Source: Gulosibacter hominis (GTDB lineage Bacteria; Actinomycetota; Actinomycetes; Actinomycetales; Microbacteriaceae). Taken from it: a DNA stretch of 64,000 nt. The notes beneath the pieces are model-generated. The model saw only the letters and a program-made list of their open reading frames with translations. It made no database searches and was not told where the DNA came from. Positions within the stretch are counted from its first letter, which is position 1. Every line of letters starts with the position of its first letter. Both the position numbers and the translations under genes were made by a program. This document shows positions 25,735 to 33,289 of this stretch, piece by piece. The stretch spans positions 1 through 64,000 of the forward strand of contig NZ_CAJGWQ010000002.1 in the NCBI RefSeq assembly GCF_904842695.1, given 5' to 3'.

Positions 25735-27003
25735 ATGTCTATTTTTCAACAACAGCTTTCACGTCGGGGCTTGTTGCGTGTCGGCGGAGGGCTGGCAGCG
25801 GCAGCAGCGGTCGGAACAAGCCTGGTTGGGTGCTCGTCTCCCGGAACCACGGATGACGTGCTGCGTATTGGCTGCATGCTTCCGATTACTGGCCCGAATG
25901 CTCTGCTCGGGCAGTCATCTTGGCGAGGCGTTGAACTCGCCGCACAGATGCGTAATGAAGCGGGTGGTATCGCCGGCAAGAAACTAGAAATTGTATTTGC
26001 CGATGTTCCCGATGTGCGTATGGCAGCTTCTGAGTCACGCCGACTGGTATTCAGCAAGAACATCAAGATCTCGCTGGGCACTTATGGATCATCACTGAGT
26101 CTGGCTGCTTCGGAGGTGTTTGCACGCACTGGCTATGCCTATGTCGAGCTGGGTGGTGTTTCGCCTGCGATTGTTAGCCGTGGGTATGAGCGGGTTTTCC
26201 GAATCAATCCAGATTCGAACAAGATGGCGATCAAAGCCTTGGAAATCATGAAGGACTTTGTGGCTCCCCAACTTGGTAAGTCGCCGAGCGAGCTCAAAGT
26301 CATGGTGGTTCATGAAGACTCGAACTACGGGCAGTCGCTCGCGACAGCCGCCAAGAAGGCGGCCGAGCCACTTGGCATGAAGATCTTTGCCACCGAGGCG
26401 TATTCGGCCAAACAAACTGACGTGTCGTCAACTGTGGCCCGTATTAAGGCCGCAAAGCCCGATGCTGTCTTTGCCATCTCCTACGCTGCTGATGCCGTAT
26501 TGCTCGGCCGGTCAATGCGGGACGCCGGAGTGAAAGTTCCCGCCTGGGTAGGTGGCGGTGGCGGCTACTCGATGCAGGAGTTTTCGAACGCTCTCGGAAG
26601 TGCAGCAGACGGTGTGCTTGACGCAGACTTCCCGCAGCCCCGGATGAACACCGAGCAGGCACCAGGACTGCCAGAGTTCTTGGAACGATACCGCGAGAAG
26701 TATGGTGTCGATCCCGACTCAGGGTATCCGCAGGTTAACTTCACAGGCGCCAGCCTGGTATTCGACGTGCTCGAATCGATCGGCGGCATCGATGACCCTG
26801 ACGCATTCGCCCAGGCAATGCGTCAAGCTGACTTCGCTGCGGGGCAGTCAGTGTGCGGTTGGGGTCTCCAAATCGGTGACGACGGGCAGAACACTCGTTC
26901 AGACCACAACGTTATGCAGTGGCGCGACGGAAAACTCGAAACTGTCTATCCGGCAAAGTACGCGGTTCGTGACGCTGAACTGATCACACCCTTTAGTCGG
27001 TAG
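25735..27003 (+). CDS. ABC importer substrate-binding lipoprotein (LivK/amide-binding type)
   Basis: Extracellular receptor of a branched-chain-amino-acid-type importer, 422 residues. The signal is a Tat-lipoprotein type: SRRGLL with R10-R11, then LVGC with C33. The periplasmic-binding-protein type 1 fold shows as IGCMLPITGPNALLGQSSWRGVEL and VVHEDSNYGQS. The ligand could be an amino acid, amide, aromatic acid or dicarboxylate. The ATG follows GGAG; the TTG two codons earlier is less likely. It begins the five-gene importer block. Confidence 0.9.
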   Translation: MSIFQQQLSRRGLLRVGGGLAAAAAVGTSLVGCSSPGTTDDVLRIGCMLPITGPNALLGQSSWRGVELAAQMRNEAGGIAGKKLEIVFADVPDVRMAASESRRLVFSKNIKISLGTYGSSLSLAASEVFARTGYAYVELGGVSPAIVSRGYERVFRINPDSNKMAIKALEIMKDFVAPQLGKSPSELKVMVVHEDSNYGQSLATAAKKAAEPLGMKIFATEAYSAKQTDVSSTVARIKAAKPDAVFAISYAADAVLLGRSMRDAGVKVPAWVGGGGGYSMQEFSNALGSAADGVLDADFPQPRMNTEQAPGLPEFLERYREKYGVDPDSGYPQVNFTGASLVFDVLESIGGIDDPDAFAQAMRQADFAAGQSVCGWGLQIGDDGQNTRSDHNVMQWRDGKLETVYPAKYAVRDAELITPFSR

Positions 27004-27015
27004 GAGCGGATACTC

Positions 27016-27903
27016 ATGGAAGCAATAATTCAGGCAGTTATGAGCGGCCTGTTGCTCGGTGGCGTTTATGCGCTTATCGCAACTGGTCTCAACATCATTT
27101 TCGGTGTGGTGAAGATCACGAACTTTGCCCATGGTGAACTGGTCATGATTGCGATGTACATGACCTGGTTCCTGTGGACATCGTGGTCAGTGAATCCCTA
27201 TGTGTCGCTCTTCATCGTCACGCCACTCATGTTCTTGTCGGGTGTTGTGCTGCAGAAGGTCATCCTGGAACCGATGCAGGACTCCTCGGCGAATATGAAG
27301 ATCTTTGTAACTCTGGGACTCTCGGTTTTTCTACAGAACCTGATGCTCTTCCTTTACGGCGGACAGTTCCGAACCGTCACCGTTGGGTGGGCTGACCAGA
27401 CGATCACAATCGGCGGTATCACAGCAACCTACGGTCGACTGCTCGCGTTTGCTGTAGCCGTGTTGCTGGTGATCGGAATCTTCTACATCATGAACCGCAC
27501 CATGGTCGGACGAGTGCTTGCCGCGGTTTCGGAAGATCGCGATACCGCGCGAATGATCGGTATCCCGGTGCGTAGGTTCTACCTGCTCGCAATGGGGCTC
27601 GGCGCGGCTATGACCGGCATCGCTGGTGTGCTCATCATCCCGTTCCAGGCTGCATACCCGATGGTTGGTGCCCACTACACGCTGATGGCGTTCGTGGTGG
27701 TAGTCATTGGCGGTCTCGGCAACATGACTGGCGCACTGCTCGGTGGTCTCACCCTGGGCATCATCGAGACCCTGACAGGTACGTTCATCGACCCCGCGCT
27801 GCAGCAGGTTGCGGTGTTCGTGGTCTTCATCATCGTGCTCATCGTGCGGCCCGCCGGCATTTTTGGTGGCTCGGCCCGTAACGCAGAAGTGGGGCTGAAG
27901 TAA
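27016..27903 (+). CDS. Branched-chain-type ABC importer permease (LivH-like)
   Basis: Inner-membrane permease of 295 residues with about eight hydrophobic segments. Characteristic LivH features: GLLLGGVYALIATGLNIIFG at the N-terminus, NFAHGELVM, and the EAA-like coupling region with SEDRDTARMIGIPV. GGAG precedes the ATG, 12 bases after the receptor gene; livM follows directly after the stop. Confidence 0.93.
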   Translation: MEAIIQAVMSGLLLGGVYALIATGLNIIFGVVKITNFAHGELVMIAMYMTWFLWTSWSVNPYVSLFIVTPLMFLSGVVLQKVILEPMQDSSANMKIFVTLGLSVFLQNLMLFLYGGQFRTVTVGWADQTITIGGITATYGRLLAFAVAVLLVIGIFYIMNRTMVGRVLAAVSEDRDTARMIGIPVRRFYLLAMGLGAAMTGIAGVLIIPFQAAYPMVGAHYTLMAFVVVVIGGLGNMTGALLGGLTLGIIETLTGTFIDPALQQVAVFVVFIIVLIVRPAGIFGGSARNAEVGLK

Positions 27904-28911
27904 ATGTCGAAACGAAGCATTCTTGGGCTTGGTATAGCCGCTCTAGTGGCGCTCGTCTTGCCGCTTGTCGTCAAGGACCAGTACGTCCAGCACGTTGCAA
28001 TTGTCACCTTTATCTACATCGGTATCACGGTTGCTTGGAACCTCATGGCGATTGGCGGGACGCTATCGTTGGGTCACGCCGCATTCTTCGGTGTTGGCGC
28101 CTACACGACGGCCATCCTGTTCATCAAGTTTGGGGTTAACCCATGGGTCGGCATTCTGTTGTCGATGGTGACATCCGCGCTTACTGCGCTGCTGTTGGTG
28201 GTGCCGCTGCTGCGACTTCGGGGGCCGTTCTTCACACTCTCGTCACTCGCATTCGTCGAGGTACTGCGATTGCTCGCGATTTGGGCGGTTCCAGTGACTA
28301 ATGGTTCGTCGGGGCTCACAACGCCGTCGGATCAGGGCTTTGCCTACATCTCGTTTGAGAACCGGGAACCCTACTACTACATTGTGCTGGCGTTCGTGAT
28401 CATCGTGGTGGCCTTCTCGGTTTGGCTCTACGGGTCGAAGGTTGGCTACCATCTGCGTGCCCTCAAGACGGATGAGCAGGCGCTTCGAGCACTCGGTGTC
28501 CGTACGAATGGGCTCAAGATCTCGATCATGGTGATCTCAGCGGCCATCACCGGCGCGTTTGGTGCGTTCTCAGCCATCTACTACTTCGTGATCGAACCGG
28601 AGACGCAGTTTTCGATGATGCTCTACTCGGTGCAGCCAGCGCTTAATGGCATCATCGGCGGTATGGGCACTGTTGTGGGTCCGATCATCGGCGCCGTGCT
28701 CATGACCCCCCTTGGCGAATGGCTGCACACGGCCTTCTCGGGAGCCCAGGGCGTGAACTTCATGATTTACGGTCTGGTGCTCATCGTGATTGTTCGTCTG
28801 CTACCGGGCGGTCTTGTCGATGGCTGGAACCAGCTGTTCTCGAGAAAGCAAACAAGCAAAATCAGCTCCGATGCGGCAGAGACTTCCGCTGCGAAAGGCG
28901 GTGAAGAGTAG
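27904..28911 (+). CDS. Branched-chain-type ABC importer permease (LivM-like)
   Basis: Second permease, 335 residues, about nine hydrophobic segments. GGTLSLGHAAFFGVGAYT and IGGMGTVVGPIIGAVL are LivM signatures; the ALKTDEQALRALGV segment is the coupling helix. ATG immediately follows the livH stop and the stop TAG shares a base with the GTG of the next gene. It pairs with LivH to form the channel. Confidence 0.93.
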   Translation: MSKRSILGLGIAALVALVLPLVVKDQYVQHVAIVTFIYIGITVAWNLMAIGGTLSLGHAAFFGVGAYTTAILFIKFGVNPWVGILLSMVTSALTALLLVVPLLRLRGPFFTLSSLAFVEVLRLLAIWAVPVTNGSSGLTTPSDQGFAYISFENREPYYYIVLAFVIIVVAFSVWLYGSKVGYHLRALKTDEQALRALGVRTNGLKISIMVISAAITGAFGAFSAIYYFVIEPETQFSMMLYSVQPALNGIIGGMGTVVGPIIGAVLMTPLGEWLHTAFSGAQGVNFMIYGLVLIVIVRLLPGGLVDGWNQLFSRKQTSKISSDAAETSAAKGGEE

Positions 28912-29687
28912 TGACTAACGAAAATCTGCTCGAGGTTCGGGACGTATCGAAGCGTTTCGGTGGTGTACAGGCAGTCGGAGGTGTTTCGCTCGACGTGAAA
29001 CCCAACGAGATTGTCGGAATTATCGGTCCCAATGGAGCTGGTAAAACCACCTTCTTTAATCTCCTTTCGGGACTATTCATTTCGGATACCGGCAGCATCA
29101 CTTTCGACGGACGCGACATCACGAAGGCCGACCTGGCTACCCGCGCGCGAATGGGGATCGGCCGTACGTTCCAGGTTGTGCGCCCGTTTGCTGGCATGAC
29201 GGTTGCCGAGAACGTCATGGTGCCGTTGCTGGTGAACAACTCGAACGTTCGGGAATGCAAAACCCGAGCCCTAGAGCTGCTCGAAGAACTCGGTATTCCA
29301 GAGCTCGCGAACGTGCCCACCGAGTCGCTCACGCTCGCGCAACGCAAGCGCACCGAGGTGGCTCGTGCGCTTGCCACCGATCCGAAGCTGCTGCTGCTCG
29401 ATGAGGTGCTGGCTGGCCTCAATAGCCGCGAGGTCGTTGAAGTGCTGCCATTCGTTAACCGGGTGCGTGAGCGTGGCGTGGCAATCCTGATGATTGAACA
29501 CATCGTGGCGGCTGTGACCGAAGTGTCCGACCGGATGATCGTCCTCGATCACGGACAACTACTGACGAGCGGTCTTCCGCATGATGTCATCAGTGATCCC
29601 AAGGTCATTGAGGCCTACCTCGGTACAAAACACAGCGCTGATACGACTGCCATCAAGATCATGAACGAGGCGAAGGGGGAGCAGTAA
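28911..29687 (+). CDS. ABC importer ATP-binding protein (LivG-like)
   Basis: ATPase of 258 residues. Walker A GPNGAGKTT, Walker B LLLLDEV, and the LivG-type signature region ESLTLAQRKRTEVARAL, where the usual LSGGQ is relaxed as is common in LivG. GTG overlaps the livM stop by one base. The tail past residue 235 is long but unremarkable. Confidence 0.92.
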   Translation: MTNENLLEVRDVSKRFGGVQAVGGVSLDVKPNEIVGIIGPNGAGKTTFFNLLSGLFISDTGSITFDGRDITKADLATRARMGIGRTFQVVRPFAGMTVAENVMVPLLVNNSNVRECKTRALELLEELGIPELANVPTESLTLAQRKRTEVARALATDPKLLLLDEVLAGLNSREVVEVLPFVNRVRERGVAILMIEHIVAAVTEVSDRMIVLDHGQLLTSGLPHDVISDPKVIEAYLGTKHSADTTAIKIMNEAKGEQ

Positions 29688-29689
29688 CC

Positions 29690-30394
29690 ATGCTGGAGAT
29701 CAAGAATGTATCCGCCTACTACGGTGATGCACAGGCTCTCGAGGATGTATCACTGACGCTCCCTGACAGCGGCATTACTGCGCTGCTCGGTCCGAACGCG
29801 GCTGGGAAGACGACTACCCTGCGCGTGATTAGCGGCATTCTCAAGGCTGCTAGTGGCTCGATCACGTTCGACGGCGAAGATATCACCCACCTTCATCCGT
29901 CTGAGCGCGTGGAACGTGGAATTGTTCAGGTCCCGGAGGGCCGTAAGCTTTTCGGCTCGCTTTCGGTAGAAGACAACCTGTTGCTTGGTGGATATGTCAG
30001 TCGAAAAGACCGAAAGACCAAGGAGCGCCTGGACGGCATCTATGAGCACTTCCCGCGCCTGAAAGAGCGGCGGAAACAAGAAGCTGGACTGCTTTCGGGT
30101 GGTGAACAGCAGATGGTTGCGGTTGGGCGTGGGCTTATGGCTGCACCGAAAGTGCTGATGATTGACGAGATGTCACTTGGCTTGGCGCCAGTGGTGGTCG
30201 AGCAGATGTTCCAGCTCGTCCGTGACATTGCGACTGAGAATATGTCAGTGCTCATCGTTGAGCAGCACGTGCAAAACGCGCTCGAGATCTCCGACCACGG
30301 CACCATCATCGAGGGCGGGATCACGCGAATGTCAGGAACTGCCTCAGAACTGCTGTCGAGTGACTTGGTGAGGGAATCGTATTTCGGCGGCTAG
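29690..30394 (+). CDS. ABC importer ATP-binding protein (LivF-like)
   Basis: Second ATPase, 234 residues: Walker A GPNAAGKTT, signature LLSGGEQQM, Walker B VLMIDEMSLGLAP, and VPEGRKLFGSLSVEDNLLLGG typical of LivF. ATG lies 2 bases after livG. Together genes 25735-30394 encode one complete importer. Confidence 0.93.
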   Translation: MLEIKNVSAYYGDAQALEDVSLTLPDSGITALLGPNAAGKTTTLRVISGILKAASGSITFDGEDITHLHPSERVERGIVQVPEGRKLFGSLSVEDNLLLGGYVSRKDRKTKERLDGIYEHFPRLKERRKQEAGLLSGGEQQMVAVGRGLMAAPKVLMIDEMSLGLAPVVVEQMFQLVRDIATENMSVLIVEQHVQNALEISDHGTIIEGGITRMSGTASELLSSDLVRESYFGG

Positions 30395-30430
30395 GGTGCT
30401 GGCGTTACCGGAAGTGAGGTTGAAAGCGGT

Positions 30431-31612
30431 ATGAAAAATTCATCTGTGGCGGTAGTGGGCGCCGGTATTATTGGTGCAGCTACCGCAGCATTACTCACTG
30501 AACGTGGGCACTCGGTAACGGTTTTTGAAAAAGAGCAAAGTGCGGCAGCACATCAAACCGGGCACAATAGCGGCGTCGTGCATGCTGGGCTGTATTACGA
30601 GCCAGGAAGTTTGAAAGCGCGGCTCACTCGTCGAGGCGTCGAACTTCTGCACGAATACTGTGAGAGACGTGGTGTGGCGTATGAGGCCTGCGGCAAGCTG
30701 GTTGTTGCGCACCGCGCCGACCAGCTTGAGCGGCTGAATCACATTGCTGAACGTGCTCGAGCAAATGGCGTGCCGGGAATTGAAGTTGTCGATGCCGAGC
30801 GCATCCGTGAGATCGAACCCAATAGTGTGGGAATTGCGGCGGTGCACTCACCAAGCACAGCGATAGTCGACTATCCGGGCGTCACACGAAGTCTGCTCGA
30901 TGATGTCGTCCTCGGGGGTGGCGAGCTTCGTTTCGGAGACAGGGTCACTCGTGTGACAAAGCGCGGCCGCCAGCACGTTGTTGAATCCGAGCGAGGCGGC
31001 GGTGCGTTTGACTACGTCATCGTCTGCGGCGGGCTGCAATCCGATCGCATCGCCAAAAAATCCGGTGCCGACCCCTATCCCGCAATTGTTCCGTTCTACG
31101 GTGACTATTTCGAGTTGGCTGCCGACAAGACACACCTTGTCAACGGGCTGCTGTATCCCGTTCCTGATCCTGCCTATCCGTTCCTTGGCGTGCATCTCAC
31201 AAGGATGATTGATGGGCGAGTGACCGTCGGGCCGAACGCCTTTCTCTCGTTTGCACGCGAGGGATACACCCGATGGAGTCTCAACATTGGCGATCTGTGG
31301 CAGACCTCGACGTCGGCGGCGTTCTGGCGGTTCGCCAGCCAGAACATGCGTGCCGCGCGGGAGCAGATTGCCACCGCGAGCAAACGGTCGTTTGTTGAAG
31401 GTGCGCAGGAGTTCATGCCGGAAATCGAAGCGTCCGACATGAAGTGGGGCGGCCGCGGGATTCGTGCGCAGGCGATGAATCGAGATGGTTCGCTACTCGA
31501 CGATTTTGCGATCGAGCGAATCGATAATGCGGTATTTGTGCGAAATGCGCCGTCCCCCGCGGCGACGTCGTCGCTCGCGATTGCCGAGCACATTGTCGAC
31601 CAGCTGTTTTAG
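30431..31612 (+). CDS. lhgO: L-2-hydroxyglutarate oxidase-like FAD-dependent oxidoreductase
   Basis: DAO-family flavoprotein of 393 residues. The FAD fold begins VVGAGIIGAATAALL (G10, G12, G15). HNSGVVHAGLYYEPGSLKA and the PFYGDYFEL segment are strong LhgO/YgaF features. The known reaction is oxidation of L-2-hydroxyglutarate to 2-oxoglutarate with electrons to the quinone pool or oxygen. Here it ends the importer operon without csiD or gabT, so the natural substrate may be another 2-hydroxy acid made by the operon. It starts 36 bases after livF. Confidence 0.82.
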   Translation: MKNSSVAVVGAGIIGAATAALLTERGHSVTVFEKEQSAAAHQTGHNSGVVHAGLYYEPGSLKARLTRRGVELLHEYCERRGVAYEACGKLVVAHRADQLERLNHIAERARANGVPGIEVVDAERIREIEPNSVGIAAVHSPSTAIVDYPGVTRSLLDDVVLGGGELRFGDRVTRVTKRGRQHVVESERGGGAFDYVIVCGGLQSDRIAKKSGADPYPAIVPFYGDYFELAADKTHLVNGLLYPVPDPAYPFLGVHLTRMIDGRVTVGPNAFLSFAREGYTRWSLNIGDLWQTSTSAAFWRFASQNMRAAREQIATASKRSFVEGAQEFMPEIEASDMKWGGRGIRAQAMNRDGSLLDDFAIERIDNAVFVRNAPSPAATSSLAIAEHIVDQLF

Positions 31613-31963
31613 TCAGCCCCCGGAACATAAGAACCGTCTCACGCCCATCCCAACCACCGGCATACATCACGCGCAGCACGCTTTCATCGGACGTCGTGAG
31701 GCAGATCACGCGAGGGTCGCACATCGACGGTCGCGAAGGTGCACGAGGTCGCTGCCATGTAGCGATCGAGGTGCGGGCGGATTGGGCTACGGGGTTCTGC
31801 GCGAGTACGTGAAGGCCGAGTTCGGTGCTGTAACCGGACTGAACTGGCTCGTCCTGACTTTGTAGCTCTTGCACGTTCATGCGTGACTGAAGCCATAGCG
31901 GTAAGTCGGCTGCTGCATTGTCGAATTCACTTCGTTCTCACGAAATCCGTACACTAATTCCTC
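31613..31963. other. Intergenic region after the importer operon
   Basis: About 350 bases. Frames exist on both strands but none resembles a known protein and none has a good ribosome binding site, so I call nothing coding. Near the end TTCACT (31926-31931), an 18-base spacer and TACACT (31950-31955) could be the promoter of the next gene. Confidence 0.5.
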
Positions 31964-33148
31964 ATGGCTGCCGAGGTTCTGTCAATGCGCAACGCATTCG
32001 CGTTCATCGCTCTCAGCTCGGCTGGTATTGCGTGCTTTGCGGCGGTCGACGTCGTTTATTTCCAGACACTCGGCTATTCGCTCGCATTTATCGGCTTGAT
32101 GGCGGCAGCTTTCAATATCGCGCTCACCGCTGCGGAGCTTCCCTTCGCGGTGCTCTTCGATCGATACTCAAACAAACGCGCCCTGCAAATCGGAAATGCA
32201 CTGCGCATCGCCGCCTTCGCACTGTTCTTCGCGAACCTCAACGAATCATCCCTCGTGCTCGCACAAATCATTGCGGGTGTAGCCACAGCTGCAATGACGG
32301 GCACCTCGAACGCAATCATCGTCAACTCGCTTCCAAGCCGTGACCCCGACGTGATTGCGAAGGCATACGGCAAGATCACCTATGTGTCCGCTGCGGCTGG
32401 CATTGTCGGGGGCCTCACCGGAGTGCTCATTTTCGCGGTCTGGCCACAGGGAATCTGGTTGGCCGCCATCGTGTTCTTTGTCGCCGCAGGCATCGTGATC
32501 GCGTTTTTTCGCGACAAAATCACCGACCACCACCAACTGCCCTGGCCCAAGTTCGCGCGCCAGGCGCTCGGGACCGTTCGTGCGCCCCATGCCTGGCTCG
32601 TAGTCGTCACCAACGCCGCCGCAGTCGCGCCATTCTACCTGTGGCAAGTGAAGTTCAATGAGGTCTCGCTCGCGTTCCTCGCCATCGGCTACCTCGGGCT
32701 CAACATTGCCAACCTTGTCGGACCGATGCTGTTGCGCATTCTGAAGATCCGCGTCGCACACCTTGCGGTCGTTGCCATCATCAACGTCGCCGCAACCGTA
32801 GCGTTTGCACTCTCGGACGGTCCGGTACTGATCTGGGCATCGTTCGTCGTTCATGTTGCGTTACAGGGCATGCTGCAGGTGCTGGTTGCCGGGCTTTTTC
32901 ACCAGGGCGTGCCGGATGGCGTGCGGGCAACGGCGGTATCGATTCTGTCGATGACCCACTCGCTGGTCGTAGCACTGGTGGCACCGGTCGTCACCTGGGT
33001 GGGGCAAACCTTTGGGCTCGGCTGGGGTGTATCAATTTCAGCTGTTCTCTACCTGTTGATCACCGTGGGCGGATTACAACGCCGCATTCGGCAGGCAGGG
33101 AAAGGTACCAACGGTGAGAACGACGCCGATGTCGACACCGGCCAGTGA
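31964..33148 (+). CDS. MFS transporter
   Basis: Twelve-segment major facilitator of 394 residues. Motif A appears as DRYSNKRAL after the second segment. No substrate can be assigned; the overall look is that of small drug/metabolite exporters of actinobacteria. The ATG at 31964 has no ribosome binding site but lies 8 bases after a possible -10 (TACACT), so it may be leaderless. An ATG at 31985 with GAGG upstream is the alternative. Its stop codon lies inside the repeat copy at 33143. Confidence 0.82.
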   Translation: MAAEVLSMRNAFAFIALSSAGIACFAAVDVVYFQTLGYSLAFIGLMAAAFNIALTAAELPFAVLFDRYSNKRALQIGNALRIAAFALFFANLNESSLVLAQIIAGVATAAMTGTSNAIIVNSLPSRDPDVIAKAYGKITYVSAAAGIVGGLTGVLIFAVWPQGIWLAAIVFFVAAGIVIAFFRDKITDHHQLPWPKFARQALGTVRAPHAWLVVVTNAAAVAPFYLWQVKFNEVSLAFLAIGYLGLNIANLVGPMLLRILKIRVAHLAVVAIINVAATVAFALSDGPVLIWASFVVHVALQGMLQVLVAGLFHQGVPDGVRATAVSILSMTHSLVVALVAPVVTWVGQTFGLGWGVSISAVLYLLITVGGLQRRIRQAGKGTNGENDADVDTGQ

Positions 33149-33219
33149 GTTCAGCGGAAGATTTCGGCGCCAGGATGCGCCAGGCGCCGTCGAAGCACCG
33201 AAATTTTCCGCGTTCCTCA
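33143..33219. repeat. Copy 2 of the intergenic palindrome
   Basis: Bases 33143-33165 equal 7133-7155 exactly, and CAGGATGC follows at 33171-33178 as in copy 1. The right arm (about 33199-33219) is degenerate, reading CGAAATTTTCCGCGTTCCTC where the perfect complement would end in TGAACTC. It overlaps the stop codon of the MFS gene. Confidence 0.75.
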
Positions 33220-33230
33220 CGCCGGGCAGC

Positions 33231-33279
33231 AAAAAATCGGCGCCGTCGCGAACAACCCCACAGTTCGCGACGGCGCCGA
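33231..33279 (-). terminator. Intrinsic terminator of the decarboxylase gene
   Basis: Perfect 17-bp stem, 33237-33253 with 33263-33279 (TCGGCGCCGTCGCGAAC and its complement), 9-base loop, and TTTTTT on the minus strand (33231-33236). It begins 11 bases after the stop of the minus-strand gene. Confidence 0.92.
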
Positions 33280-33289
33280 GCCGAAAACC

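Noticed and set aside
31413-31880. Minus-strand frame of 155 codons after lhgO
   Set aside because: Overlaps the lhgO 3' end, has no ribosome binding site and no recognisable domain. A gene remnant cannot be excluded but is not supported.
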